49,613 nt of DNA from Allosalinactinospora lopnorensis (GTDB taxonomy: Bacteria > Actinomycetota > Actinomycetes > Streptosporangiales > Streptosporangiaceae), in contig NZ_LAJC01000041.1 of NCBI RefSeq assembly GCF_000981225.1, forward strand, positions 1-49,613. The letters are read 5' to 3'. A model generated the notes under the pieces. It was not told the origin of the DNA and did no database searches. It saw only the letters and a list, made by a program, of their open reading frames with translations. Shown here one piece after another: positions 7,159 to 15,690 of this stretch (the first letter of the stretch is position 1; every line of letters starts with the position of its first letter). Made by a program: the position numbers and the translations under genes.

Positions 7159-8004
7159 CTACCGCCCCAGGCCCTGCCTGTCGCGCTGAGCGTGGCGGAC
7201 GGCCCAGTCCAGGGCGTAGTCGGCGACCTCTTCCCAGCCGTCCTCGCCCACCGTGTAGTGGGAGCGGCCGGGGAACTCGGTGTATTCGGTGACAGCCGCG
7301 GAGCCTCGGTAGTGACGCATGTTGGACTTGTTCACCGAGGGCGGCATGAGATGGTCGGCGCCGCCGGCGATGAACAGCAGCGGCGGGCGGCCGCCGTTGC
7401 CGAAGTCGACGTAGGTGTTCTGATGGCCCGGGGTGATGTTCGCGAGGACGCTCTCCCAGACGAAGCGCCCTGGCGCGGGCACATGGTACCGCTCGTAGAC
7501 CCGGGCGGAGTCCTCCTCGTCGAGCGTGTTCGCGAAGGCGTAGTGGAACTGCTCCGGGGTGAACCCGACGGCCCGGCGCCGGTTGGCCGGGTTTCTGAGG
7601 ACGGGGAAAACCACCCTCATCTGCGAAAACGGAAGCACCCGGACGCCCTCGGGCGGAGCGGAGTCGATCGCCACGCCGGCCGCGCCGAAACCGTGGTCCA
7701 GCAGGATCTGGGTGAACAGGCCACCGGCCGAATGTCCCATGATGATCGGCGGGCGCTCCATCTCGCCCACTACCCTCTCAAGGTGCTTCACGGTCTCGGG
7801 CACCCTCAGCCGCTCGATCGGTGAGGGGTTGTCTCGGAGCGCCTCGACCCCGACCTCCATTCCGGGGTAGGTCGGGGTGATCACCCGGTAGCCCTTGCCG
7901 GTGTAGCGCTCGACCCACCTCTCCCAGCTTCGCGGTGTCATCCACAGCCCGTGGATTAGGACGATCGTGTCGACGGAGGACGGGTTGGCGTCGTTATCGG
8001 CCAT
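7159..8004 (-). CDS. Alpha/beta hydrolase
   Basis: A 281-residue alpha/beta-hydrolase with an oxyanion-loop signature (VLIHGLWMTPRSWE, about 17-30), the nucleophile elbow GHSAGG, a late acidic loop (FIAGGADHLMPP) and a C-terminal His (GRSHYTVGEDGWEEV). Together these give an intact Ser-Asp-His triad. ATG 8004 is preceded by AAGGTGAT; a longer frame upstream is unsupported. There is no signal peptide, so it is cytoplasmic. The substrate is unknown; esterases, lipases and haloperoxidase-like enzymes share this layout. It stands alone, ending 33 bases from the truncated methyltransferase gene. Confidence 0.75.
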   Translation of the reverse strand: MADNDANPSSVDTIVLIHGLWMTPRSWERWVERYTGKGYRVITPTYPGMEVGVEALRDNPSPIERLRVPETVKHLERVVGEMERPPIIMGHSAGGLFTQILLDHGFGAAGVAIDSAPPEGVRVLPFSQMRVVFPVLRNPANRRRAVGFTPEQFHYAFANTLDEEDSARVYERYHVPAPGRFVWESVLANITPGHQNTYVDFGNGGRPPLLFIAGGADHLMPPSVNKSNMRHYRGSAAVTEYTEFPGRSHYTVGEDGWEEVADYALDWAVRHAQRDRQGLGR

Positions 8005-8417
8005 AGGGATCACCTTCCTGGTTGGTCCGGGAAAACGCGTCGCACAGCGCGGGGCCGGCAGCGGCGGCGCCACTGCCGGCGGCCGGCGCAGGGACCGTGG
8101 CCGCTCGGCGGGAAACGGGAAGACCTCTCGGATCAACGGGAATCCCCGTCCGTCGAGCGATCAGGGCGCCGCGAGTGGGCCGGGACTCGAGCCGGACGGA
8201 CCGGCCGTGCCCCGCACTCGGCCGTGCGCCTGCCGGCGCACTCCCGGGTCGGCCCTGGTAAGCCACCCTCCCCATAAGACGGCCGCCGCGGACCGGCCGC
8301 CAGGGACGAACGTCACGGCCACCCCGGGCCAAAGGCTCGGCCGCTCCGCCTCGCGCCTGTGCCGGCGCAGGCGGACCCGGCACCGGGCCCAAAGGCCCGG
8401 TACGGCGGTCGCCGTGC
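8005..8417. other. Intergenic region, dps end to hydrolase start
   Basis: A 413-base gap without a credible gene. Next to the dps stop is a perfect hairpin, ACCGGGCC (8382-8389) / GGCCCGGT (8394-8401), likely the dps terminator. The rest is G/C-rich with no recognised motif; the promoter of the hydrolase must lie near 8010-8060. Confidence 0.5.
8382..8401 (-). terminator. dps terminator hairpin
   Basis: Perfect 8-bp arms ACCGGGCC and GGCCCGGT with loop CAAA, 17 bases past the dps stop. Confidence 0.6.
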
Positions 8418-9008
8418 TCAGGCGTGGACCAGTGGAGTCTCCACAAGGTGTTCGGCCAGGAACCAGGACTCGAGTTCGCCGGTCCGGATGACCTGGGAGA
8501 CGAGCAGGTCGTTGGTGCCGTCGTCGCCCATTTCCGCTGCTCTGGCGGCGGCGTCGTGCGCGGCGACGAGGATGGTCTCGTGCGCCTCCAGCAGCCGCGA
8601 CAGCATCGCCGGGACTTCCTCCACCCCGTCGGGCGGGCGGGGGATAGCGGTCAGTTCGGCCACGTGCCGCGGATCGCCGACCGCGACACCGCCGAGCGTC
8701 TGCACCCGTTCGGCGATGGCGTCCACCAGTGCCAACTGCTCGCCGGCGTGCTTGTCCAGCAGCAGGTGCAGCTGATAGAAGGTGGGGCCGCGCATCAGCC
8801 AGTGGTGCTTCTTGTACATGTGATACAGGATCTGGGTGTCGGACAGGACCTTGTTGAGGCGCTGGCAGGAGTACATCCGCGTGTCATAGGACAGGCCGAT
8901 CGGCAGCTGCCGCACCGTCCCGAACTCCTGGATCTCCTCCCCCTTCTGGTGCAGCCACGGTTGGCTGCCGTGCGGGTGCCGGGCGTTGGCGGAGGACTCG
9001 ACCGCCAT
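8418..9008 (-). CDS. dps: Dps-family DNA-protecting ferritin-like protein
   Basis: A 196-residue Dps/ferritin-like protein. The four-helix bundle begins near residue 50. The signature HHWLMRGPTFYQLHLLLDKH followed by AGEQLALVDAIAERV carries the His, Asp and Glu residues that form the inter-subunit ferroxidase centre in the family. Members oxidise Fe(II) with H2O2, store iron and shield DNA in stationary phase. The 35-45-residue N-terminal tail with His and Lys may contact DNA. ATG 9008 is chosen because it is preceded by a G-rich ribosome site; the longer frame upstream is noise. It sits near a universal stress protein and a DevR module. Confidence 0.85.
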   Translation of the reverse strand: MAVESSANARHPHGSQPWLHQKGEEIQEFGTVRQLPIGLSYDTRMYSCQRLNKVLSDTQILYHMYKKHHWLMRGPTFYQLHLLLDKHAGEQLALVDAIAERVQTLGGVAVGDPRHVAELTAIPRPPDGVEEVPAMLSRLLEAHETILVAAHDAAARAAEMGDDGTNDLLVSQVIRTGELESWFLAEHLVETPLVHA

Positions 9009-9217
9009 GGCGTACCCCCTAAATACGGTTGCCTTGACCCTCGCGGGTGTCCTGAGACCACTTGCCAGTCTGGTTTCGGCTACACGCGCGGATGGCCAAC
9101 ACCGCGCCACGCCGGGGCAATATCTGGCATTACCTCGCCGGGCCACCGCCGGGAGGATCGTGACGGCACCCGTGTCGCAGCGGCCGGGATCCGCCCCGGA
9201 GAGCCGAGTAGCGCGCG

Positions 9218-9715
9218 ATGTCTTTTTCGGACTATTCGGGAGCATCGGTGAAAGAGGTGGCGGAGAGCGGCCTGCGCACGCGCGATGAGTTCGCCGCCTA
9301 CATGATCCCCATCATCGGGGAGCGCCGGGACAACCTGGGCGACGACCTGCTGTCGGTGCTGTGCCGCGCGGAGATCGACGGCACGCGGATGAGCGACGAG
9401 GACATCAAGGCCTTCTGCAGCCTGCTGCTCACTGCGGGCGGGGAGACCACCACCGCGTTCACGGCCGCGGCCGACCACCTGGCGTTCGCGCTCGGGCGGC
9501 ACTTCTGTGTCGGCGCGCTGCTGGCCGAGACAGAGGTCAAGGTAGCGGTGAGCCAGCTACTGGACGCCATGCCGGACGTGCGGCTCGCCGAGGACCTCAC
9601 CCCGGTGGAGCAGGGCGTGTTCACCCGGGGACCCGCCGAACTGCTGCTGCGCTTCACCCCGGAGGACCCGGCGCGGTCTGAAGGGTCGGCCTGGCCGTCC
9701 CGGCGAAGCCGTTGA
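9218..9715 (+). pseudogene. Cytochrome P450 remnant with an internal deletion
   Basis: A 165-residue fragment. It contains the P450 I-helix (LLLTAGGETTTAFTAAA) joined directly to the heme loop (DHLAFALGRHFCVGALLAETEV) and the normal C-terminus. The roughly 150 residues that normally lie between, including the ExxR pair of the K-helix, are gone, as is everything before the I-helix. The heme Cys is kept, but the fold cannot be complete. This is a decayed gene, with deletions at both ends of the K-helix region. It may still be transcribed but is very unlikely to be a monooxygenase. Confidence 0.8.
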
Positions 9716-9781
9716 CCGGATCGCCGGCGGCCGGCGGCGCCCACCGCGGCGCCGAGGGAGTGACCTCCGACCCCCAAGGCA

Positions 9782-9795
9782 CGGACCTTCGTACC
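9782..9795 (+). promoter_or_regulatory. Candidate DevR/DosR box before the universal stress gene
   Basis: CGGAC-CTTC-GTACC resembles the DosR box GGGAC-N4-GTCCC with two mismatches in the arms, about 90 bases upstream of the universal stress gene. Universal stress genes are classic members of the mycobacterial DosR regulon, and a DevR homologue is encoded at 41981-42658. Confidence 0.35.
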
Positions 9796-9883
9796 GGCCG
9801 GTTCCGGTGCCGTATGGAGAGGATTGGCAATTAAACCTGGTCAGGGACCGAGAGGCCAGCCGATCGCAAACCGGAGGTGTGCG

Positions 9884-10723
9884 ATGGAGCGATCGATCCT
9901 GGTAGGGGTGGACGGGTCCGAAGCGGGATTCCGGGCCGTGCTCTGGGCCGCCCACGAGGCGGACCGCCGCGGTCACCGCCTTGTCCTGCTGAGTTCGATG
10001 GAGGTACCCGCGGACGTGGCCGCTTTCGCCTGGCCCGAGCAGGAGGTCAGGAAGGACGCCCTCGCCGCCGTGAAAGAGGCGGAGCGGCGCGCGCGTGCGG
10101 TGGCGCCCGGGCTCGACGTGGCCTCCACCGTGGTCGCCGACGCACCCGCCCCCGCACTCACCGGGCCCGGTGCGGACACCAGCATGGTGGTGGTGGGGCT
10201 GCGGGGACGGGGCGGATTCCCCGGAATGAGGATCGGCTCCGTCGCCTACCACGTGGCGGCGCACTCCCCGGTCCCGGTCGTGATCGTGGGGCCCGACCCC
10301 GCTGCCGAGGCGAGCCCGGAGGTCGTGGTCGGGGTGTGCGGTTCACCGAACGCGGACCACCCGCTCGCGGCCGCCTTCGAGGCCGCGACGCTGGGCGGCT
10401 CCCCGGTGCGGACCGTCTGGGCGTGGACGCCGCCGCCGCGGCGGTCACCGGAATTGGACGTCTACGCCGAGGCGATCCGCAAGGGTGCCGAGTCCGGTGC
10501 GACCGAGGCGTTGCGGCCGTGGCTGGCGAAGTACCCCGATGTGAAGGTCGCCTTCGAGATCGTCGAGTCCCAGCCCGTTCTCGCACTGACCCGGGCGGCG
10601 AGCCGGGCACACCTGATCGTGGTCGGCGCGCGCAGCCGGGAGGTACTGCCCCGGCTGGCGCTGGGCGGGGTCGCGCACGGCCTGCTGCACCATGCCCCGT
10701 GTCCGGTGATGATCGTCCACTGA
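9884..10723 (+). CDS. Tandem-domain universal stress protein
   Basis: A 279-residue protein with two UspA domains (about 1-145 and 150-279). Domain 1 carries the complete ATP-binding signature G-x2-G-x9-G-S (GLRGRGGFPGMRIGS). In domain 2 the matching stretch (GARSREVLPRLALGG) has lost the second Gly, so only the first domain is predicted to bind nucleotide. Such proteins in actinobacteria are induced by hypoxia or stationary phase and help growth arrest. ATG 9884 has GGAGG ten bases upstream; the frame extends further but without support. It is monocistronic. Confidence 0.85.
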   Translation: MERSILVGVDGSEAGFRAVLWAAHEADRRGHRLVLLSSMEVPADVAAFAWPEQEVRKDALAAVKEAERRARAVAPGLDVASTVVADAPAPALTGPGADTSMVVVGLRGRGGFPGMRIGSVAYHVAAHSPVPVVIVGPDPAAEASPEVVVGVCGSPNADHPLAAAFEAATLGGSPVRTVWAWTPPPRRSPELDVYAEAIRKGAESGATEALRPWLAKYPDVKVAFEIVESQPVLALTRAASRAHLIVVGARSREVLPRLALGGVAHGLLHHAPCPVMIVH

Positions 10724-10907
10724 CCGGGGCGGGCGGCCCGGTGGTTCGCGATCCCTGTCGCCCGGTCAGCGGGAACGCGGCGGCGCGCTCTTGCCGTGTC
10801 CCTGTGGAAGGGCTCGTCGCCGCTGCGATAACGGCCCGATCCGGTGGGCGGTTCCCGCGTACCGGTTCCCCTCGATCGCGCAGAGGCCGCGAGCGGCCCG
10901 GGAAGGC

Positions 10908-11207
10908 TCAGATCGAGGCGTTGGAGACGACCTGCCGCATCTCCTCGGGCCCGTACGCCTGAGTCGCCTCTATTCGCAGATTTCCCATCGACTCGATAAG
11001 AAGGCTGAAGGCCGCGAATTTGTCCGGGTCGCCTCCCTTAATCACACTGACGATGTCGTAGGGTCCGCCGGGCGTCCAGTAGACCGCGGTCATTTCGAGC
11101 CCGAACTGCCCCGCGAGCTTCTGGGCGTCCTCGTATCGCTCCAGGGTCTCCCGAAAGCTCCTGACCCCCTGGTCCGTCCATTTCAACAGCCCGATGTAAG
11201 TCGTCAT
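10908..11207 (-). CDS. GYD domain protein
   Basis: A 99-residue one-domain protein. MTTYIGLLKWTDQGVRSF, a central AVYWTPGGPYDIVSVIKGGD and a C-terminal MGNLRIEATQAYGPEEM match the GYD family, a ferredoxin-like (dimeric alpha-beta barrel) fold of unknown activity. ATG 11207 is preceded by AAGGGGCG. It stands alone between the universal stress gene and the FAD oxidase. No catalytic residues can be named. Confidence 0.75.
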   Translation of the reverse strand: MTTYIGLLKWTDQGVRSFRETLERYEDAQKLAGQFGLEMTAVYWTPGGPYDIVSVIKGGDPDKFAAFSLLIESMGNLRIEATQAYGPEEMRQVVSNASI

Positions 11208-11514
11208 ATTCGCCCCTTGCCGAGCGCTCGCCCTTTACAGGGCCTTTCACCACCACCACATGCCACCAGGCTAGTTCCGGTCCGAGATTGCAACTAGTCG
11301 ACCGGTACGCATTTGACCAGATTTTTCTCCCCAACAATTCGACTCATTTCTTGGACTGTTTTCGCTGAGCGACGGGTAAAGCGGCCGGCGCGGACCGGGG
11401 CCGCGAAGCGGCGCCGGAGTGTGCCCGCCACGGCGCCGAACAGGCCCATCAGGGGTAGGCATCCGGGACCTTGTTCCCTGATCCGCTGACCAGCGGCTTC
11501 ATAGCGTCGTGCGT
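11208..11514. other. Intergenic region
   Basis: About 300 bases between divergently transcribed GYD and FAD-oxidase genes. It holds an AT-richer stretch around 11310-11380 that may contain promoters, but I cannot place -10/-35 boxes with confidence. No gene is seen. Confidence 0.4.
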
Positions 11515-12924
11515 ATGGCCGACAAAAGAGCGAGCACAACCGTCAACACAGAGCAAGCGATGGTCGACGCGCTTCGCGAGTCGATGCGCGGCGAGGTGAT
11601 CGGCCGCGACCACCCCGCCTACGACGAGGCGCGGCGCGTCTGGAACGGACTGATCGACCGGCGTCCCATCGTGATCGCGCGCTGCGCCGATACGGCCGAC
11701 GTGGTACAGGCGGTGCGCGTGGCCCGCGAACACCGCCCGCTGGTGAGTGTCCGCGGCGGGGGCCACCAGGTGGCCGGGAGCGGCGTGTGCGACGACGGGC
11801 TGGTGATCGACCTGTCCGCCATGACCGGGGTGCGGGTGGATCCCACGACGCGCACCGCGCGGGTAGCGGCCGGAACGACCTGGGCGGACGTCGACCGGGC
11901 GACGCAGCGCTTCGGTCTGGCCACGACCGGCGGCGAGGTCTCGGTCACCGGTGTCGCCGGCCTCACGCTGGGCGGCGGCCTCGGCGCCATGATGCGTACC
12001 TACGGCTTGAGCTGCGACAACCTCCGTTCGGTTGAGATCGTCACGGCTGACGGCGCGGTCCGCACCGCGAGCCGCGACGAGCATCCCGACCTGTTCTGGG
12101 CGGCCCGCGGCGGCGGCAGGGGGCTGGGGGTGGTCACCTCGTTCGAGTTCGACCTGCACCCGCTGGGCCCGGAGGTGGCCGGATCCCTGGTGATGTATCC
12201 CTACGAGGACGCCGAGCGGCTGTTCCGGGCGTGGCGCGACTACGCGCTGGAGGCTCCCGACACGGTGATGCCGGAGATCGGGATATGGAGCTTCCCGCCG
12301 CTTCCGGAGATCCCCGAGGAGCTGCACGGGAGGCGGATGGTCCTCACGAACGGCGTGTACATCGGTGACCCCGCTGACGCCGACCCGGTGCTCGCGCCGC
12401 TCCGGCGGCTGGGCACACCCTTGGTCGACATGTCCGCCACGGTGCCCTATGTCGATTCGCAGAGCGCGCTCGACCCTCTGTTCCCGGACGGCGGGCGCTA
12501 CTACTGGAAGTCGCACTTCCTCGACGAACTGACGGACGAGGCGATCTCGGTCCTGGTTGCCCAGGAGGCGCGGTGCCCGAGCCCGGAATCGCTCATCGTC
12601 GTCCGCACCCTTGGCGGTGCCATCGCCCGCATCGGCGACGACGAGACCGCTTACGCGCACCGGTCGGCACGGTTCAACCTCAGTATCGACGCCTCGTGGC
12701 CCGATCCGGAACTCGACGGCGCCGCCATCGAATGGGCCCGGTCGACCTGGGACGCGCTGGCGCCCTTCGCCACCGGGGGCGTCTACCTCAACTTCGCCGG
12801 GCTCGGAGAGGACATCGACGCCTTCGGCCGCGCCGTGCTCGGCCCGCACGAGGAGCGCCTCGGTGAAATCCGCCGCATCTACGACCCTGACGGTCTCTTC
12901 GGATCGGCCGCCGGCCGGCCGTGA
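11515..12924 (+). CDS. FAD-linked oxidoreductase, BBE/PCMH type
   Basis: A 469-residue berberine-bridge/6-hydroxynicotine-oxidase-like flavoenzyme. The FAD_binding_4 domain (about 45-210) includes SVRGGGHQVAGSG, whose His is the usual 8-alpha covalent FAD ligand. Next comes TGGEVSVTGVAGLTLGGGLG. In bicovalent members the second ligand is a Cys near the start of this block; here it is absent, so single-site attachment is predicted. The BBE domain near the C-terminus has VYLNFAGLGED and the characteristic YDPDGLF motif. It probably oxidises an alcohol, amine or sugar substrate with O2. ATG 11515 is preferred to GTG 11509. A strong hairpin follows the stop. Confidence 0.85.
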   Translation: MADKRASTTVNTEQAMVDALRESMRGEVIGRDHPAYDEARRVWNGLIDRRPIVIARCADTADVVQAVRVAREHRPLVSVRGGGHQVAGSGVCDDGLVIDLSAMTGVRVDPTTRTARVAAGTTWADVDRATQRFGLATTGGEVSVTGVAGLTLGGGLGAMMRTYGLSCDNLRSVEIVTADGAVRTASRDEHPDLFWAARGGGRGLGVVTSFEFDLHPLGPEVAGSLVMYPYEDAERLFRAWRDYALEAPDTVMPEIGIWSFPPLPEIPEELHGRRMVLTNGVYIGDPADADPVLAPLRRLGTPLVDMSATVPYVDSQSALDPLFPDGGRYYWKSHFLDELTDEAISVLVAQEARCPSPESLIVVRTLGGAIARIGDDETAYAHRSARFNLSIDASWPDPELDGAAIEWARSTWDALAPFATGGVYLNFAGLGEDIDAFGRAVLGPHEERLGEIRRIYDPDGLFGSAAGRP

Positions 12925-12947
12925 GCCGGGTGCCGGCCCCAGCGGAC

Positions 12948-12983
12948 CCCCGCATTGGCGCGGGGCCCCGCGCCAATGCGGGG
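12948..12983 (+). terminator. Perfect 36-bp palindromic terminator
   Basis: Two 18-bp arms (12948-12965 and 12966-12983) are exact reverse complements with no spacer, 24 bases after the FAD oxidase stop. A very stable U-less hairpin, typical of actinomycete terminators; it may serve both convergent genes. Confidence 0.75.
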
Positions 12984-13056
12984 CAAGGATTCCGCCGTGC
13001 CGAGCACGCCCGCGTGCGCGCCGGGGAAACGGCGACCTCAGCGGGGCCGCCGTTCG

Positions 13057-13623
13057 TCATCCGGCCGCCGCACGCCGGGTCATGTCGCGGCGGGCGGTCG
13101 GGTAGTCGACTCCGCGCGCCGCCAGCAGGTCGGAGGCCGGTCCCGGCTGCTGGAGCAGCCCCAGCATCAGGTGCTCGGTACCGATATGGCGGTCACCGAG
13201 GTCGATCGCCTCCCGCAGGCTCTGCTCAAGCACCTGTTTCGCCTGCGAGGTGAACGGCCGGTGATCGAGCACGCCGAACAGCCGGCGCCGCTTCGGCCGA
13301 CCCCCGCCGGCCAGTGCGTACTCGCCATGGGTCTGCTCGACGCGTTCCACGATGTTCTCGACGTCGATTCCCAACCGCTCAAGGGCGGCGGCGTCCTCGT
13401 CGCTGAGACCGGCCCGGCGCCGCGTCCTGCGCAGGTCCTCGGCGACCGTGTCGGCTGTCACGCCGTGTTCGGCGAGCACAGCGGCCGCCACGTCCGTTGG
13501 GTCCGCCAGCAGAGCAGGCAGCAGGTGAACGGGGCTGATCTCGCCCGCCCCTTCCCGTTCCGCCTCACGCTGGGCTCCGACGACCACCGCACGCGCCGTG
13601 CGCGTGAACCTCTCGAACATCAT
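13057..13623 (-). CDS. Stand-alone Clp N-terminal domain protein
   Basis: 188 residues made of two Clp_N repeats: FERFTRTARAVVVGAQREAE with ISPVHLLPALL in the first, and FTSQAKQVLEQSLREA with IGTEHLMLGLL in the second. In ClpC/ClpB this domain binds adaptors and substrates; here no ATPase modules follow. The protein is therefore probably an adaptor, or a competitor or decoy, for Clp unfoldases. The HTH gene's TGA overlaps the start in an ATGATGA junction (ATG 13623 or 13620), with GGAGG just upstream. The pair is common in actinomycetes and sits near the hspR module, suggesting a role in proteostasis. Confidence 0.8.
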   Translation of the reverse strand: MMFERFTRTARAVVVGAQREAEREGAGEISPVHLLPALLADPTDVAAAVLAEHGVTADTVAEDLRRTRRRAGLSDEDAAALERLGIDVENIVERVEQTHGEYALAGGGRPKRRRLFGVLDHRPFTSQAKQVLEQSLREAIDLGDRHIGTEHLMLGLLQQPGPASDLLAARGVDYPTARRDMTRRAAAG

Positions 13624-13829
13624 CGCCTCCCGTGCTTCTTGTGCACCGCCTGCCTGCTCACACCCAGCTCCTCCGCGATCTCCTGCCAAGCCCACCTCTG
13701 CGACCGGGCGTTGCGCACCTGCACCGCTTCCAGCTGCTCAAGTAGCCGGCGCAGAGCGGCGACCGCGCGCAACCCGACCCTAGGATCGTGATCACTGGCA
13801 CTCGCGGCGAGCTCCGTCGCCTTCGTCAT
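13620..13829 (-). CDS. Small helix-turn-helix regulator
   Basis: 69 residues from ATG 13829. A helix-rich N-terminus (LRAVAALRRLLEQLEAVQV) is followed by a clear HTH: WQEIAEELGVSRQAVHKKHG. It is the first gene of an operon with the Clp_N protein and likely controls it. A 43-base near-palindrome 36 bases upstream is the obvious operator candidate. An in-frame start at 13862 would add 11 residues with no better ribosome site. Confidence 0.75.
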   Translation of the reverse strand: MTKATELAASASDHDPRVGLRAVAALRRLLEQLEAVQVRNARSQRWAWQEIAEELGVSRQAVHKKHGRR

Positions 13830-13864
13830 GACCGTCCTCACACACATAGCCGGCACCTTCAATC

Positions 13865-13907
13865 GTCAACTTACATTGACACGGCAAGAGTGTCAATAAA
13901 AGTTGAC
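13865..13907. promoter_or_regulatory. 43-bp near-palindromic operator candidate
   Basis: Left arm GTCAACTTACATTGACAC (13865-13882) matches the reverse complement of the right arm (13890-13907) at 16 of 18 positions, with a 7-base spacer. It contains nested repeats GTCAACT/AGTTGAC and ATTGACAC/GTGTCAAT. It lies upstream of the HTH/Clp_N operon and includes -35-like TTGACA. Confidence 0.65.
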
Positions 13908-13972
13908 GCCCGTTTGGGAGGCCGGTCTTGTTACCGTGCCGCGGTCACGCTCTCGCCGTACGCGTGATCGCC

Positions 13973-14728
13973 TTATGGCTGCGCGTCGCGGAGAAGGCGC
14001 GCGGCGTGCTGGGCACCGCGCAACAGCGCGCGCACCACCTGCTCACGCCGGATTTCCAGTGTTCGGGCGGGCAGTGCGGCGGACACGGCGGCCAGCACCC
14101 GGCCGTCCGGCACCGTTACCGGCACCGATACGCACGCCTCTCCCTCCGCGCTCTCCTCGACCGCCGTGGCGACCCCGCTGCGCCGTACCCGCTGAAGCTG
14201 GAACTCCAGCCGGTCGGGGTGGGTGATGGTGCGGTCCGTCAGCCGGCGCATACCCGCCGTCTTCAGGTAGCGGTCCCGGGCGGGCCGCTCCAGCCCGGCC
14301 AACAGCACCTTGCCGTGCGCGGTCGCGTGCGCGGTCGGGTCCGGCCCGAGGGGGAACATCGGCCCCGGGCCGGGGGCATGGGAGGCACCCTCGACGACGA
14401 CGTTTCCATCGCGCAGGCGCGAGTAGTAGGCCGAAGCGCCGGCCGCCCACTGAACCTGGTCCAACACGGCCTCGATGCCCTCGGCGGACCGGTCCCCCAC
14501 ACGGGCCTGGTGGAGGGTGGAGATCCGACCGCCGAGGAGGTAGCCGCCGGCCGTGCGCTCCAGGTAGCCGCCGGCCATCAGGGTGTTGACGAGGTTGTAG
14601 ACGGTGGACAGAGAGCACTCAAACCGCCGGGCGAGCGCCTTGGCGCTCACCGGCTCGCCGGAGGCCGCCACGGCGTCGAGCACCGCCATGGCGCGCTCCA
14701 CGCTCTGCACGTTCTGTCCTTCCGACAT
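13973..14728 (-). CDS. IclR-family transcriptional regulator
   Basis: A 251-residue regulator. The N-terminal winged helix (about 5-65) has VQSVERAMAVLDAVA, KALARRFECSLSTVYNLVNTL and YLERTAGGYLLG. The C-terminal IclR effector domain has the typical TAHATAHGKVLLAGL, then SVPVTVPDGRVLAAVSAALP. IclR proteins sense small organic acids or aromatics and control nearby catabolic genes. It is upstream of, not cotranscribed with, the HTH/Clp_N pair, and just downstream of the DJ-1/PfpI gene on the same strand (65-base gap), so these two may be linked. ATG 14728 opens the conserved VQSVERA start. Confidence 0.85.
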   Translation of the reverse strand: MSEGQNVQSVERAMAVLDAVAASGEPVSAKALARRFECSLSTVYNLVNTLMAGGYLERTAGGYLLGGRISTLHQARVGDRSAEGIEAVLDQVQWAAGASAYYSRLRDGNVVVEGASHAPGPGPMFPLGPDPTAHATAHGKVLLAGLERPARDRYLKTAGMRRLTDRTITHPDRLEFQLQRVRRSGVATAVEESAEGEACVSVPVTVPDGRVLAAVSAALPARTLEIRREQVVRALLRGAQHAARLLRDAQP

Positions 14729-14793
14729 CCTTGCGTTCCTTCCGTGCGATGGGCCCGGGCGCGTCATGTTCCCCGCCGCCACCGCCCACTGCT

Positions 14794-15360
14794 TCAGGCG
14801 TCGACCGGGGCTTGCCGGCGCAGCAGGGCGACGAAGGCGCCCATCCAGGCCGGGTGGTCGTTCCAGGCCCGGGCGGAGACCATGTTCCCGTCGACCACCG
14901 CGGACTCGTTGACGAAGACGCCGCCCCCATTCTCGACGTCCGGAGCGCACGCCGGCCAGGCGGCCGTGCGGCGGCCCTTGAGCACGCCGAGGGGGGCAAG
15001 CGCCAGAGCTGCGTGGCACACGTGGGCCACCGGCTTGCCGACGTCGAAGAAGTGATCGACGACACGCTGGAAGTCCACGTTCAACCGCAGGTACTCGGGT
15101 GCGCGGCCGCCTGGGATCACGAGCGCGGCGTAGTCGGCCGGGTCCACCTCCGCCAGCGCCACGTCAGCGGGCCAGGAGTGGCCCGGCTTCTCGGTGAAGG
15201 TGTCGAAGTCCTCAACAAAGTCGTGCACCACGAACTGCAGTTTCTTGCGGGACGGGGCCGCGATGTGGACCTCGTAGCCCTCCTCCAGCAACCGCTGGTA
15301 CGGGTAGAACACCTCAAGGTCCTCAGCGGCGTCGCCGGTGACGATCAGTACCTGGGGCAT
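14794..15360 (-). CDS. DJ-1/PfpI family protein
   Basis: 188 residues with a flavodoxin-like DJ-1/PfpI fold. MPQVLIVTGDAAEDLEVFYP opens it, with Glu16 in the expected position for the conserved acid. LVIPGGRAPEYLR and the nucleophile elbow AHVCHAALAL (Cys115) follow. The family includes glyoxalase III/deglycase-type enzymes, proteases and chaperones; the Cys-His pair supports a thiol hydrolase-type activity. ATG 15360; an upstream extension of the frame is not supported. Probably cytoplasmic, oxidative or carbonyl-stress related. Confidence 0.85.
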   Translation of the reverse strand: MPQVLIVTGDAAEDLEVFYPYQRLLEEGYEVHIAAPSRKKLQFVVHDFVEDFDTFTEKPGHSWPADVALAEVDPADYAALVIPGGRAPEYLRLNVDFQRVVDHFFDVGKPVAHVCHAALALAPLGVLKGRRTAAWPACAPDVENGGGVFVNESAVVDGNMVSARAWNDHPAWMGAFVALLRRQAPVDA

Positions 15361-15518
15361 GGCGGGTTTCCTCACGCTTTCTTTCTCCGGTGAGCTGTGG
15401 TGCCGCCGCCGTTCCGTGCGGCACGCGATCCACTGTGCCCCGCCGCCTCTGGCCCACCGAAGCCACGCGGGGGCCATTCCAGCGATGCTGGAAAGCCGCC
15501 CCGGGGACCCGCACGGAA

Positions 15519-15550
15519 GCGCCCCCCGGCCCTGCGAAGTCGGGGGGCGC
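15519..15550 (-). terminator. Hairpin downstream of the DUF397 remnant
   Basis: GCGCCCCCC (15519-15527) pairs with GGGGGGCGC (15542-15550) across a 14-base loop, 11 bases past the DUF397 stop on the minus strand. Confidence 0.6.
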
Positions 15551-15561
15551 CTTGGCCGGGT

Positions 15562-15690
15562 CTACAGGTCGTCTGTGCGGACGTCCGCCAGGAACGCCGA
15601 CCACTCGGCGGGGGGAAACGACAGATGCCCGGCGGTGCGGTTCTGCGTGTCTCGAACTCTGACCACCTCGGGAGTCTCCGCGACTTCGAC
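15562..15690 (-). pseudogene. DUF397 protein, C-terminal half only
   Basis: The minus-strand frame ends VEVAETPEVVRVRDTQNR then HLSFPPAEWSAFLADVR, the C-terminal half of a DUF397 protein. Compare the intact copy at 48330-48515 (VEVAESPAEVKVRDTQNR, SFPPTEWSAFLADI). The N-terminal WHKSSYSGG half is missing. Exactly at the VEVAE codons the sequence switches into a copy of the 3' end of the methyltransferase gene. DUF397 proteins usually partner XRE/DUF5753 regulators such as the one at 16868-17773. Confidence 0.75.
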
